This document shows, piece by piece, positions 36,048-46,855 of a stretch of DNA of 64,000 nucleotides. Positions within the stretch are counted from its first letter, which is position 1. Each line of letters starts with the position of its first letter. A program made the position numbers and the translations under genes. The stretch comes from Acinetobacter seifertii (GTDB lineage: Bacteria; Pseudomonadota; Gammaproteobacteria; Pseudomonadales; Moraxellaceae). A model generated the notes under the pieces. That model did not search any database, had not been told where the DNA came from, and was given only the letters and a program-made list of their open reading frames with translations. Location of the stretch: NCBI RefSeq assembly GCF_000368065.1, contig NZ_KB851200.1:325827-389826 (forward strand). The letters are read 5' to 3'.

Positions 36048-36281
36048 TTGAAGGTGTTTTTTATTGTATTTATTACTATTTTTTCCAGCATCGGACTGTT
36101 TCTGTTAATTGCAGCTCTTCGCTATCGAAAGAATTATTCATCATCGGGTGAACCTGATTATTCATCTTCATCAAACCATCATGTTCATGACAATAGCCAT
36201 CATCATAGCTCAAGCCACTCAAATGATTGTTCGTCATCTTCGGATTCAGGCAGCTGCGATAGTGGCGGTAGTAGTGACTAA
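36048..36281 (+). CDS. His/Ser/Cys-rich single-pass membrane miniprotein, TTG start
   Basis: A 77-aa protein: one hydrophobic helix (about residues 3-25, FFIVFITIFSSIGLFLLIAAL), then a low-complexity tail very rich in Ser, His, Asp and Gly with two Cys. The start is TTG at 36048, supported by a perfect AGGAGG at 36035-36040, 7 nt upstream. A strong terminator follows at once, so it is a real monocistronic unit. Function unknown; the His/Cys/Asp-rich tail could bind metal, which is inference. Confidence 0.65.
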   Translation: MKVFFIVFITIFSSIGLFLLIAALRYRKNYSSSGEPDYSSSSNHHVHDNSHHHSSSHSNDCSSSSDSGSCDSGGSSD

Positions 36282-36308
36282 AAAGCCCTTTTATATAAAA
36301 GGGCTTTT
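36281..36308. terminator. Bidirectional palindromic terminator, miniprotein / pirin
   Basis: A 28-bp perfect palindrome (aaaagccctttt / aaaagggctttt around atat), between the miniprotein stop and the convergent pirin gene. Confidence 0.9.
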
Positions 36309-36314
36309 AGCTGT

Positions 36315-37001
36315 TTAAGGTAAATCAAACCAAATAAATTGACTGTCTTCAAGTGCATGAATCACGGCGTTATCTTCAAACACTAAAGCATCACCAGCTT
36401 TAACTTCTTGATCACCAATACGAATTACACCTGAAATCACATGAACGTAATTTACCCGTTTTGATGTTTCAACAGGAAGTTCATTTCCTTTTTTCAATAC
36501 TGCAGATTTTACTTCTGCGTTTTGGCGAATGTGCATAGGTGCATTTGCATCTGGGCCTGCAATTAAATGCCATTTATTTGGATCTTTACGTGGGTCCAAA
36601 TTAATTTGTTGGTAGTTTGGCTCAGCTTCTTTTACATCTGGAATAATCCAGATTTGTAATAGATGGACAGGTGTATCAGTGTTATTGATTTCACTGTGCG
36701 CCACGCCTGTACCAGCACTCATGAGTTGCCATTCACCAGCTTTAATTTGGCCTTCATTTCCCATCGTATCACGGTGTGAAATTGCACCATCGAGCACACA
36801 GGTTAAAATTTCCATGTTGTCATGAGAGTGTGTGCCGAAACCGTTATGGGCATCAATTCTGTCGTCATTAATAACGCGTAATGCACTGACACCCATATAT
36901 TTCGGGTTATACCAGTTACCAAATGAAAAGCTATGATAAGACTCTAACCAACCCGCTTTAACATGACCACGATCTTCACTACGATGCAAAAAAGCATTCA
37001 T
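36315..37001 (-). CDS. Pirin family protein (YhhW-like bicupin)
   Basis: A 228-aa cupin protein. Metal ligands of the YhhW/pirin site are visible: His58 and His60 (GFGTHSHDNMEI) and His102/Glu104 (TGVAHSEIN). E. coli YhhW has quercetin 2,3-dioxygenase activity in vitro; the natural role is unknown. Normal length. GAGGAGAT before the ATG at 37001 is a good ribosome-binding site. Single-gene unit. Confidence 0.88.
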   Translation of the reverse strand: MNAFLHRSEDRGHVKAGWLESYHSFSFGNWYNPKYMGVSALRVINDDRIDAHNGFGTHSHDNMEILTCVLDGAISHRDTMGNEGQIKAGEWQLMSAGTGVAHSEINNTDTPVHLLQIWIIPDVKEAEPNYQQINLDPRKDPNKWHLIAGPDANAPMHIRQNAEVKSAVLKKGNELPVETSKRVNYVHVISGVIRIGDQEVKAGDALVFEDNAVIHALEDSQFIWFDLP

Positions 37002-37147
37002 GACTCGATCTCCTCAAATTATTATTGATCTCTTGAGGACTATGTTAAACCTGTAGAATGAAGCTAAAAATAGAGTAGATGCAACATATTGTTGCGTTTT
37101 TAATATGATCGATATATCAATAAATATTCGTTTTAAATTTTAAGTAT

Positions 37148-37176
37148 AAAAAAAGCCTGCATAAAGCAGGCTTTCT
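37148..37176 (-). terminator. Terminator after the L,D-transpeptidase
   Basis: A 9-bp stem (aaagcctgc 37152-37160 with gcaggcttt 37166-37174); a run of T follows on the minus strand. Confidence 0.85.
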
Positions 37177-37187
37177 TCTTTAAAGGA

Positions 37188-38432
37188 TTATTCTAAGAAT
37201 TTAACAGTTACACCTGCACGTACTTTATTACCTAAATCGTTAGCATCCCAGTTGGTTAAACGGATACAACCGTGTGATGCAGTTTTAGAAATTAAAGACG
37301 GGTTTGGTGTGCCGTGAATACCAAATGATTTTTTACTTAAACCAATCCAGATATTACCTACAGGAGCGTTAGGGCCTGGTGGTAAAGAAAGCGGTTTTAA
37401 GTTTTTACCTTGTACGAAGTTTGAAGGTGAATAGCTATACCAAGGGTTACGCGCAACACCAACTACCTTATAAGTACCGGTCGGAGAAGGCGTATCAGTA
37501 CTGCCAATTGTTGCAGGAAAGGAACCTACCATTTGATTGCGGCTGTTAAACAGATACAACTGTTTTGCACCTTTATGCGCAATAATCAAATGAATATCTT
37601 CTGGTAAGTCATTGCGTACGTTTGGAACAATAACTTTCTCACCAACTTTTTTGAAGGTTGCTTTCGGGTTTAATTTCTTTAAGAAACCTTCATCAATATG
37701 GAACTTCTCGCCCAACATTTCAGTCACACGCGTGTAGTACAAACCTTTCATTTTGGCTTGTAATGCGTAGTCAGAAGGAATTGACTCAGCATATGGACCT
37801 TTTAAGTCTGCATCGGTAATTGTGTATTCAATAAATGCTGGTTTTGTTTGTTTTGCAACAAGTGCATCCCAAGTTTCTTTAGTTAACTCGCCAGTAGGAG
37901 ATAAACCATTCATTTGTTGGAAAGATGCAATTGCTTTTAGGGTATTTTTACCGCTCATGCCATCAATCGCACCCGGCGAAGCATGTGCATTGTTCAACAT
38001 AACGTGAGCACGTGCATAAACTGGAAATTGGCCTTTGCCAATGTTTTCGTACCAGTCAGCATTGTTTAAGCTATCTAATGTCCATGAAACAGCTGGAGCA
38101 GGAGCAGAAGTCTTAGTAGCTGTCGCTGTTTTAGCTGGTGCAGTTGGTTCTGAAGCAGCAATGCCTGAATCAGCATTTGGGTCTTCAGCTTTTTGCAAAT
38201 TTTGTAATGTTGTAGACGCTCGATTTAAATCATTTTGTTCTTGAGCAGTAATCTGTGTCTGCGCTTGGGCTTTTGCAGTTGAAGCAGCATCTACAGCAAG
38301 CGGATCAATTGGATCCTCTACAGGAGCAGATACTTTTTTAGGGTTCAGTGGTTGCTCAGTTGTTGACGCAGCCAAAGCAACATTAGCAATAATACAACTT
38401 AAACTCATAGCGAGTAATGAGCGAACAAACAT
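37188..38432 (-). CDS. L,D-transpeptidase (YkuD) with peptidoglycan-binding domain
   Basis: A 414-aa periplasmic enzyme forming 3-3 peptidoglycan crosslinks or attaching lipoproteins and D-amino acids. It has a signal peptide from the ATG at 38432 (MFVRSLLAMSLSCIIANVALA), an Ala/Thr/Pro-rich linker (to about residue 115), a PG_binding_1 domain (about 130-195, DGMSGKNTLKAIASFQQMNG), a LysM-like stretch, and a YkuD domain (about 275-412). The catalytic motif HGTPN-x12-SHGCIRLTNWD is intact (Cys near residue 390). Acinetobacter has more than one such enzyme (LdtJ, LdtK, ElsL); this architecture fits LdtJ best, but I leave the symbol blank. A TTG at 38441 is rejected. Confidence 0.9.
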   Translation of the reverse strand: MFVRSLLAMSLSCIIANVALAASTTEQPLNPKKVSAPVEDPIDPLAVDAASTAKAQAQTQITAQEQNDLNRASTTLQNLQKAEDPNADSGIAASEPTAPAKTATATKTSAPAPAVSWTLDSLNNADWYENIGKGQFPVYARAHVMLNNAHASPGAIDGMSGKNTLKAIASFQQMNGLSPTGELTKETWDALVAKQTKPAFIEYTITDADLKGPYAESIPSDYALQAKMKGLYYTRVTEMLGEKFHIDEGFLKKLNPKATFKKVGEKVIVPNVRNDLPEDIHLIIAHKGAKQLYLFNSRNQMVGSFPATIGSTDTPSPTGTYKVVGVARNPWYSYSPSNFVQGKNLKPLSLPPGPNAPVGNIWIGLSKKSFGIHGTPNPSLISKTASHGCIRLTNWDANDLGNKVRAGVTVKFLE

Positions 38433-38734
38433 GTAATTCAACCTTAAGAATTTTCATATAAGCAATAGGGCAAGGAGACTGATCCTAACGTTTATAAAAT
38501 CACCAACAACGCAATTTTTGCGCATTCAATATTGGTGAATTTAAGCATTAAAGGAATATCAATAAACCCGATGTAACATGTTGCAAGTATTGCAGAAAAC
38601 CGAGCTTCTTGCAGTAGACTTTTGTGTAAATATGCATTTTTTAGTGGATTGACAAGTTTTTGTATGAAATTGAAATTATAAAAACATCTACGTTTTGATA
38701 TGATGCTGCCACATGAAAAAGATAGAGATCGGCA
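38433..38734. other. 302-bp divergent region, L,D-transpeptidase / hemE
   Basis: No ORF or repeat. A perfect -35 TTGACA lies at 38649-38654, with a 4/6 -10 (tgaaat, 38671-38676) 16 bp away, oriented toward hemE; this pair is plausible but weak. Nothing else stands out. Confidence 0.45.
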
Positions 38735-39808
38735 ATGACGACACTTAAAAATGATCGTTTCTTACGTGCTTTATTACGTGAGCCTGTAGACACCACACCG
38801 ATATGGATGATGCGCCAAGCAGGACGTTATTTGCCTGAATATCGCGAAACACGCTCAAAAGCGGGTGACTTTCTATCTTTATGCAAAAATACAGAGTTTG
38901 CTTGTGAAGTAACTTTACAGCCTTTACGTCGTTATGATTTAGACGCAGCAATTTTATTTTCAGATATTTTAACTATTCCAGATGCACTCGGTTTAGGTCT
39001 TTACTTTGAAACAGGCGAAGGCCCTAAGTTTCATAAAACGGTTCGTACTGAACAAGATGTAGCAAATTTACCAAAGTTAAATGCTAAATCTGATCTTGAT
39101 TATGTGATGAACGCAGTAAGTACAATTCGTTCTGCTTTGGGTGGTCAGGTTCCACTCATTGGTTTTTCGGGTAGTCCTTGGACGCTAGCAACTTACATGG
39201 TTGAAGGTGGTTCAAGCAAAGAGTTCCGTTTTACCAAGCAAATGATGTATGCACAGCCGGAAGTTTTGCATGCTCTACTCGACCATTTAGCAGATTCAGT
39301 GATTGACTATCTAAATGCTCAGATTGATGCGGGCGCTCAAGCAATTCAAATCTTTGACAGTTGGGGCGGTGCTTTAGCACACCGTGAATATGTAGAGTTC
39401 TCTTTGAACTATATGAAAAAGATTATTGCGGGTCTGCAACGTGAAAAAGATGGGCGCCGTATTCCTGTCATTGTATTCACCAAAGGTGGTGGTCAGTGGT
39501 TAGAACCAATGATCACAACAGGTGCAGATGCATTAGGTTTAGATTGGACGACACCATTAAATACAGCCCGTACAACTGTAGCAGGTCGTGTTGCTCTACA
39601 AGGGAACCTTGATCCGGCTGTTTTATATGGTTCAGCAGCTACGATTGAAAAAGCCGTAAAAGCGATGTTAGATGACGCTTACGCAAATGGTGAGAAGACT
39701 GGTTATGTTGCAAACTTGGGTCATGGCATTACCCAGTGGGTAGATCCTGCGCAACCAAAAATCTTTGTAGATACAGTGCATGAGTATAGTGCTAAATATC
39801 TAGGATAG
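38735..39808 (+). CDS. hemE: Uroporphyrinogen decarboxylase
   Basis: A 357-aa cytosolic enzyme that converts uroporphyrinogen III to coproporphyrinogen III in heme synthesis. Hallmark motifs are [16 protein letters not shown] near residue 22 (substrate-binding Arg) and [17 protein letters not shown] near residue 143; the active-site Asp is in [15 protein letters not shown]. Complete and normal length. The DUF817 gene starts 6 nt after the stop. Confidence 0.97.
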   Translation: MTTLKNDRFLRALLREPVDTTPIWMMRQAGRYLPEYRETRSKAGDFLSLCKNTEFACEVTLQPLRRYDLDAAILFSDILTIPDALGLGLYFETGEGPKFHKTVRTEQDVANLPKLNAKSDLDYVMNAVSTIRSALGGQVPLIGFSGSPWTLATYMVEGGSSKEFRFTKQMMYAQPEVLHALLDHLADSVIDYLNAQIDAGAQAIQIFDSWGGALAHREYVEFSLNYMKKIIAGLQREKDGRRIPVIVFTKGGGQWLEPMITTGADALGLDWTTPLNTARTTVAGRVALQGNLDPAVLYGSAATIEKAVKAMLDDAYANGEKTGYVANLGHGITQWVDPAQPKIFVDTVHEYSAKYLG

Positions 39809-39814
39809 TTCTTT

Positions 39815-40609
39815 GTGCGCCACCTAACTTTACCAATTCATTTTATCGGCAAGGCTGTTTCGGCAGCCTTGTTTGGTATTCTGCTTTTAATAGCTTTTGC
39901 CCTGACAGCACCGATGGGTAGCCATGAATATATGGGTTTTTATCGTTATGATTATTTACTCATCTATGCACTCATTATTCAAATTTGCTTGTTATATTTA
40001 AAGCTGGAGTCATGGCAAGAAGCCAAAGTCATTGCTTTATTTCATATCATGGCAATGGTCATGGAAATCTTTTTGACACACCCCGGCATTGCTTCATGGC
40101 AATACCCGCAGCCTGCGGTATTTAAAATTATTACTGTGCCTTTATTTGCAGGCTTTATGTACTCGGCTGTAGGTAGTTTCTTTGCTCGCTCAATACGACT
40201 ATTTCAAGTTTCCTTTGAGAAACTGCCAAGCTTTGGAAGCATGCTTTTTCTCGCATTTTTCTCATATATTAACTTTATGAGTAAATTTTTTATTCCTGAT
40301 ATTCGCTATATTTTATTTGCATTTAGTGTTTATATATTCTGGAAAACTACACTTTATTTTCAAATAAATGAACGTAAGTTTAAAACGCCGATGCTCCCTG
40401 TTTTGGTGACACTCGCATTCATAATTTGGGTTGCTGAAAATATTAGTACATTTTACAAAATTTGGGTTTACCCAAGTCAGATTAATGCTTGGCATATGGT
40501 GGGATGGGGTAAACTTGGTTCGTGGTATTTATTATTACTGCTAAGTTTAGTATTAGTTCTTAAAATATTAGGTCATCGAGATAATCAAGGTAATTGGAAT
40601 TTAAAGTAA
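39815..40609 (+). CDS. DUF817-like integral membrane protein
   Basis: A 264-aa protein with about eight hydrophobic helices. It matches the DUF817 family as I remember it (EIFLTHPGIASWQYPQP, then PLFAGFMYSAVGSF and WAENISTFYKIWVYP). Function is unknown. It starts at GTG, 6 nt after hemE, so it is probably co-transcribed; there is no obvious link to heme. Confidence 0.78.
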   Translation: MRHLTLPIHFIGKAVSAALFGILLLIAFALTAPMGSHEYMGFYRYDYLLIYALIIQICLLYLKLESWQEAKVIALFHIMAMVMEIFLTHPGIASWQYPQPAVFKIITVPLFAGFMYSAVGSFFARSIRLFQVSFEKLPSFGSMLFLAFFSYINFMSKFFIPDIRYILFAFSVYIFWKTTLYFQINERKFKTPMLPVLVTLAFIIWVAENISTFYKIWVYPSQINAWHMVGWGKLGSWYLLLLLSLVLVLKILGHRDNQGNWNLK

Positions 40610-40754
40610 AAATTTCATTTTCACTTTTTATCATATTATTTAATTTTTAATTGCTAAATGACTGGCTTATCGCTATCTTTGAAGGGTGTAATAATAGTTA
40701 CACATAACAATACATAAGAAACAAATCAATAATGATTTTTGGAGATATACATCT

Positions 40755-41225
40755 ATGTTAAAAAAATTAGCTTTAGCTGCTTTGTTAGCAGCTGGTTCAA
40801 GTGTTGCTATGGCTGATAACGATGTAGGTTGTGGTGTGGGTACGCAAGTATGGGCTGGCCAAAAAGGAGTGGTGCCTAAAATTCTTGCTGCAACAACAAA
40901 CGGTATTTTTACTAACCAATTATTAGGTATTACTTTTGGTACTTTAGGCTGCCGTCAAGGCGGAACAGTAACAGCTCAAGTTGTTACTTTCACAAATGAA
41001 AATGCAGAAACTTTAGCGCGTGATATGGCTGTAGGCCAAGGTGAAAGCCTGAACGTACTTGCTGAGTTAATGCAAATTAAACCACAAGATAAAGATCGTT
41101 TCTTCAAAGTTTCAAAAGCAAACTTTGGTGAAATCTATTCAGCAGACAACCAAAACACACTTCAAGTATTAGCATCATTACAAAACGTAATGGCTAAAGA
41201 CGACGTTTTAAAAGCTTACGTATAA
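40755..41225 (+). CDS. DUF3015 secreted protein
   Basis: A 156-aa exported protein with signal peptide MLKKLALAALLAAGSSVAMA. The mature start DNDVGCGVGTQVWAGQKG is diagnostic for DUF3015, and a second Cys (TLGCRQGG) probably makes a disulfide. Function unknown. GGAGAT precedes the ATG. A terminator separates it from the DUF4105 gene, its frequent neighbour. Confidence 0.85.
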   Translation: MLKKLALAALLAAGSSVAMADNDVGCGVGTQVWAGQKGVVPKILAATTNGIFTNQLLGITFGTLGCRQGGTVTAQVVTFTNENAETLARDMAVGQGESLNVLAELMQIKPQDKDRFFKVSKANFGEIYSADNQNTLQVLASLQNVMAKDDVLKAYV

Positions 41226-41236
41226 GTTTGAAATTG

Positions 41237-41265
41237 AAAACCCTGTCATTTGGCAGGGTTTTTCT
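41237..41265 (+). terminator. Terminator after the DUF3015 gene
   Basis: A 9-bp stem (aaaaccctg 41237-41245 with cagggtttt 41254-41262), T-run after. Confidence 0.85.
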
Positions 41266-41286
41266 TATATTTAATGATAAAAATTG

Positions 41287-43179
41287 ATGAGCTTAATGAA
41301 ATCGGTTGTTTTAATTTTTGCCTCATTGGCAGTTAATATTGCGTATTCAGCAGAAATAAATCCATCTATTCAAAACTACTGGTCTATTGCAGAACAAAAA
41401 AAGTTAGATCAAGACATCACATGGCAACGTCTGATGTATGCCAATAAAAACCAGAAGAGTGAAGTGAGTTACGCTGGTTACTTTATGGCACCAAATGGGA
41501 AAAATAATTTAAAAGAAGAACAGAAAGCAGATATCACAGCATTATTTGCACCAGCTCCAGACAATCAATCAATTCGTTGTAAGTTTCCTGCGCGCAGTCA
41601 ATGGCTTATAAAGCAATTAGGCATTCAAGAAAATGAATTACCGCAAGTAAAATGTTCAGAGTTTGAAAACTGGATTGGCCAGATTAAACCTTATAAAGCG
41701 ACGCTAATTTACGCGACAGACTTTATGGGCAATCCAAGCTCAATGTTTGGACATACCTTATTACGCTTAGACCCTAAAGATCAAAAACAGTTAAACCTCG
41801 TTTCTTACGCTGTAAATTATGCAGCCACTGTCGCAGGCAATGACAACTGGTCATATGCTTGGAAAGGCTTAACAGGGCAGTATCCGGGTGAATATTCACT
41901 AATGCCTTATTATCGTAAGGTAAAAGAGTATGGTGATTTTGAAAGCCGTGATTTATGGGAATATGAGTTAAATCTATCTCCTGAGGAAACACACTTTTTA
42001 GTGTCTCATATTTGGGAAATGCAACATGTGAGCTTCCCTTATTACTTTGTGAGTGACAACTGCGCCTATCGTTTATTGGGATTGGTTGATTTGGTTAAAC
42101 CTGAGTCTAACTTACAAGAAAAGTTTAATTACGCTTCTATTCCAATGGAAACGATTAAAGCGATGCAGCAGCAAGGGCTTACGAATCCTCCTGTATATCG
42201 ACCAGCTTTAGAGACTCAATTATTAGCTCAAGCTCATCAGCATGGCGCGTCTTTGGCAAAAGTTGCTCATCAGGTAGCCATGATGCCAACTAAAGAGTCC
42301 TCCGAAATACTTAAGTCGTATAGTCAGCCAGATCAGGCCAAAATTCTTGAGATGGCTTACGATGATTTATATCTACAATTCATTAGTCGAAAAGTTGAAG
42401 AAAGTTTTGCTCAACCACAGCTAAGGCAACTTTTGGCTTTGAGAAGTCAGATTGATTTAGATAAACAACGCCAAGAACCTAAACGACCTTCTACTGAACC
42501 TACACAAGGTCATAATGCACGCAATGTTTCGCTAAAACTGGGTGAAGTACAAGGTGATAAGTTTATCGAGATTGGGCATAGACAAGCTTACCATGACTTG
42601 ATTGACCCTCAAGGAGGGTATCGTGCTGGTACTCAATTGCTTTTTTTAAATGGTAATGCCCAGTGGAGAGATGATCATTTAAAGCTAGAACGTCTTGATC
42701 TACTAGAAGTGAACTCCTATAACCCGATCCAACCATTCAAAACACCTCTTACTTGGGGATTTAACCTAGGCTGGCGTCAAGAAGCAGTTCATGACGGTGT
42801 TTATAGTGATGAAAAACAGCATGGTGTAGCGAGTTTTAATACCCAAGTTGGCTATAGTGTTGCGGACTATGACCGTAAACATGTGTGCTATGGACAAGTC
42901 CAAGCTTATGTTCAAGCAGGTTCAAATTTAGATAAAGGTTGGCGTGTAGGAATGGGGCCAACTCTAGGCTGTATGAATCAGTGGTTTGAAAAGTTTAACT
43001 CAGTGATACAAGTTGAACTACCCTATTGGGAAGACCAAAACCAATGGAACTTACGCTTAAATACCCAGTGGCAATATGCCATTAATAGCAATAATGCTAT
43101 TCGCCTGAATTGGGATTATGAAAAACAAAATCATCTGGACTGGATGAAATCAAGTCTTGGATATGTTTGGTTCTTTTAA
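41287..43179 (+). CDS. DUF4105 (Lnb-N-like) exported protein
   Basis: A 630-aa protein with a short signal peptide (MSLMKSVVLIFASLAVNIAYS). The N-terminal DUF4105 region contains DFMGNPSSMFGHTLLRLD near residue 145 and FPYYFVSDNCAYRLLGL near residue 255, the latter holding the conserved Asn-Cys of this peptidase-like family. The C-terminal half is beta-rich and ends in aromatic Trp-Phe-Phe, suggesting an outer-membrane barrel. Related to Lnb, an intramembrane/periplasmic acyl-transfer enzyme; function here is unknown. The ATG at 41287 or 41296 could be the start, and neither has a strong ribosome-binding site. Confidence 0.8.
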   Translation: MSLMKSVVLIFASLAVNIAYSAEINPSIQNYWSIAEQKKLDQDITWQRLMYANKNQKSEVSYAGYFMAPNGKNNLKEEQKADITALFAPAPDNQSIRCKFPARSQWLIKQLGIQENELPQVKCSEFENWIGQIKPYKATLIYATDFMGNPSSMFGHTLLRLDPKDQKQLNLVSYAVNYAATVAGNDNWSYAWKGLTGQYPGEYSLMPYYRKVKEYGDFESRDLWEYELNLSPEETHFLVSHIWEMQHVSFPYYFVSDNCAYRLLGLVDLVKPESNLQEKFNYASIPMETIKAMQQQGLTNPPVYRPALETQLLAQAHQHGASLAKVAHQVAMMPTKESSEILKSYSQPDQAKILEMAYDDLYLQFISRKVEESFAQPQLRQLLALRSQIDLDKQRQEPKRPSTEPTQGHNARNVSLKLGEVQGDKFIEIGHRQAYHDLIDPQGGYRAGTQLLFLNGNAQWRDDHLKLERLDLLEVNSYNPIQPFKTPLTWGFNLGWRQEAVHDGVYSDEKQHGVASFNTQVGYSVADYDRKHVCYGQVQAYVQAGSNLDKGWRVGMGPTLGCMNQWFEKFNSVIQVELPYWEDQNQWNLRLNTQWQYAINSNNAIRLNWDYEKQNHLDWMKSSLGYVWFF

Positions 43180-43192
43180 ATCGTATATTCAT

Positions 43193-43231
43193 AAAAAAAG
43201 AGAAATAGATTTCATCTATTTCTCTTTTTTG
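43193..43231. terminator. Bidirectional terminator, DUF4105 / blaADC
   Basis: A 12-bp stem (agagaaatagat 43199-43210 with atctatttctct 43214-43225), flanked by A and T runs on both sides. Confidence 0.9.
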
Positions 43232-43247
43232 TTTTAGCTAAAGATGA

Positions 43248-44417
<1,170 letters not shown>

Positions 44418-44502
44418 TTAAAATTAAAGATGTGTACTTTTATAACAAAAATCACATAATTTGATTGTTATGTTTTATAGAGTAAGTGCTTTATCTAAAT
44501 AT

Positions 44503-44532
44503 AAAAAAGCCCAACTGAGTCGGGCTTTTTTG
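44503..44532 (-). terminator. Terminator after folE
   Basis: A 10-bp stem (44503-44512 with 44522-44531), 9-nt loop, T-run on both strands; 15 nt from the folE stop and upstream of blaADC. Confidence 0.88.
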
Positions 44533-44546
44533 CAGTAGCTACCAGA

Positions 44547-45101
44547 TTAGTAGCTTTCTGGTACTGCACTTAAGAATTCACGGCGTGCTTCTTTGTCAGT
44601 TTTAAAATCTCCGACAAAAGAAACTGTACGGGTGGTAGACTCTTGTTTACCTACACCACGCATCATCATACACATATGTGCAGAGTCAATTACGACAGCA
44701 ACACCGCGAGCACCAGTCACTTCAGCCACAGCTTCAGCGATTTGCTGAGTTAGATTTTCCTGAATTTGCAAACGACGAGCAAACATCTCGGTAATACGTG
44801 CAAATTTAGATAAGCCAAGAACTTTGCCTTCTGGTAAATAGGCAACATGAACACGGCCATAGAATGGAAGGAGGTGATGTTCGCAAAGCGAATAAAATTC
44901 AATATTTTTCACCAATACCATTTCATGGTTATCTGATGGGAAAACAGCATTATTGGTGACTTCTTCTAAAGTTTTACTATAGCCAGAAGTTAAATATGAA
45001 AAAGCTTTAGCCGCACGCACAGGCGTATCTTTAAGGCCGGGACGATTAAGGTCTTCACCGACGGCAGTCAGAATGTTTGCGTACGATTGCTGCATTGACA
45101 T
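44547..45101 (-). CDS. folE: GTP cyclohydrolase I (FolE)
   Basis: A 184-aa cytosolic enzyme that converts GTP to dihydroneopterin triphosphate, the first step of folate synthesis. The zinc site is intact: Cys and His in [14 protein letters not shown], and the second Cys in [12 protein letters not shown]. The length is that of the type IA enzyme. Single-gene unit with its own terminator. Confidence 0.95.
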   Translation of the reverse strand: MSMQQSYANILTAVGEDLNRPGLKDTPVRAAKAFSYLTSGYSKTLEEVTNNAVFPSDNHEMVLVKNIEFYSLCEHHLLPFYGRVHVAYLPEGKVLGLSKFARITEMFARRLQIQENLTQQIAEAVAEVTGARGVAVVIDSAHMCMMMRGVGKQESTTRTVSFVGDFKTDKEARREFLSAVPESY

Positions 45102-45355
45102 AAGGCGTATAAATTTACTCTATTAGACAAGCTCGGCATTGTATCAGAAACATGACCTGATGTTCATAACTCGTCGCACTATATTTATCCTGTTCGGTAT
45201 GCGTTGGATAAATGGTGAATAAATTTCATGTTTTTTATCGTTAATAGTCAAGTATTTGAACATGAAATGTGCGACTAATACAGTTAAGTTATAAATGATC
45301 GCCTCATGGCATCATATTTGCAAATATGCCGTACTATAGAGCATAAGGATAAAAA

Positions 45356-46855
45356 ATGTCAGAACGTCCAATTACCTTTTTTTTTCGTGGCAGTCAGCAA
45401 CAAGTAGAAAATGTATTACCCACCATGACGGTCTTACAATTTCTCCGAGAATATACGCAAGCCGATAAGACTCGGCAGACTGGTACAAAAGAGGGCTGTG
45501 CTGAGGGCGATTGTGGTGCATGTACAGTAGTGATTGGTGAGTTAGTCAATGACAGCTTGCAATTACGGAGCGTGAATGCTTGTATTCAGTTTTTAGTGAC
45601 TTTAGATGGTAAAGCTTTATTTACAGTAGAAGATCTTCATAATTTATTACCTACACAAGCTGGGACATTGCATCCTGTACAACAGGCAATGGTGGATATG
45701 CATGGCTCACAATGTGGTTTTTGCACGCCCGGTTTTATTATGTCGTTATGGGCAATGTATGAAAATGAACAACAGCCACCAAGCAAAGATAAAATCAGTG
45801 ATTATCTTTCTGGAAATTTATGCCGCTGTACGGGCTATCGACCTATTTTAGATGCAGCAAAAAAAGCATATGACTATCCGCGTGTTCAATTAGAACGTAA
45901 AAAAGTACTTAATGTATTAAAAGACATTCAAGCATTACCAGCATTGCATTTAAATCATCATGTTCAGCAATTTTTTGCACCCAAAACTTTGCGGGATTTT
46001 GCTGCTATACGTTCACAGTTGCCGCAAGCCCGTATTGTTGCAGGTAGTACAGATGTCGGTTTGTGGGTCACAAAGCAGGGCCGTAATTTAGGAGATATGC
46101 TTTATATCGGTCAGGTGGAAGAGCTGAAAAAGATTGTAGTCACAGACCATACTTTAACGATTGGGGCAAATGTCAGTTTGAGTGATGCACTCATCAAAAT
46201 TTCAGAGTTTTATCCTGACTTTCAAGAATTACAGCGCCGTTTTGCTTCCATGCCTATTAAAAATGCTGGAACTTTAGGTGGAAATATTGCCAATGGTTCG
46301 CCTATTGGCGACTCAATGCCAACATTAATTACGCTAGGTACACGCTTAATTTTGCGCTTAGGTGAACAGGCTCGTGAAATTGCCTTGGAAGACTTTTATT
46401 TAGATTATCAAAAAACAGCATTACAACTTGGTGAGTTTGTAGAGTCGATTGTTATTCCACTTCGTGAAGGGCAGCCACGTTTTAAATTTGCCAGCTATAA
46501 AATTGCTAAACGTTTTGAGCAAGATATTTCTGCGGTATGTGCGGCTATTTCATGTGAGCTAGATAATCATTGTGTCGCTCACAATGTGAAAATTGCTTTT
46601 GGTGGCATGGCTGCTATTCCCAAACGTGCAAAGTATGCAGAAGCCATATTGGAAGGCCAACAACTTACATCAGAATTGATCGTTCAGGCACAAGAAGTAT
46701 TGTCGCAAGACTATCAGCCTTTAGATGATGGACGTGCTAGCTCAGCATATCGTTTACACGTCGCGAAAAACTGTTTACAGCGTTTTTATGTAGAAAAAGT
46801 CCTGTCTCAAACACTAACTCGTGTGAATGACTTGATTGCTATGGTGGAGATCTGA
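45356..46855 (+). CDS. xdhA: Xanthine dehydrogenase small subunit XdhA
   Basis: A 499-aa Fe-S/flavin subunit. The N-terminal 2Fe-2S ferredoxin domain has Cys48, Cys53 and Cys56 (EGCAEGDCGACTVV). A second 2Fe-2S domain follows with CGFCTPGF and CRCTGYRPI, near residues 118-165. The FAD-binding domain then starts at about residue 205 (ARIVAGSTDVGLW, with GGNIANGSPIGDSMP near residue 310). It works with XdhB to oxidise hypoxanthine and xanthine to urate. Intact. It overlaps no gene; the XdhB ATG is 1 nt after its stop, with GGTGGAG as ribosome-binding site. Confidence 0.95.
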   Translation: MSERPITFFFRGSQQQVENVLPTMTVLQFLREYTQADKTRQTGTKEGCAEGDCGACTVVIGELVNDSLQLRSVNACIQFLVTLDGKALFTVEDLHNLLPTQAGTLHPVQQAMVDMHGSQCGFCTPGFIMSLWAMYENEQQPPSKDKISDYLSGNLCRCTGYRPILDAAKKAYDYPRVQLERKKVLNVLKDIQALPALHLNHHVQQFFAPKTLRDFAAIRSQLPQARIVAGSTDVGLWVTKQGRNLGDMLYIGQVEELKKIVVTDHTLTIGANVSLSDALIKISEFYPDFQELQRRFASMPIKNAGTLGGNIANGSPIGDSMPTLITLGTRLILRLGEQAREIALEDFYLDYQKTALQLGEFVESIVIPLREGQPRFKFASYKIAKRFEQDISAVCAAISCELDNHCVAHNVKIAFGGMAAIPKRAKYAEAILEGQQLTSELIVQAQEVLSQDYQPLDDGRASSAYRLHVAKNCLQRFYVEKVLSQTLTRVNDLIAMVEI

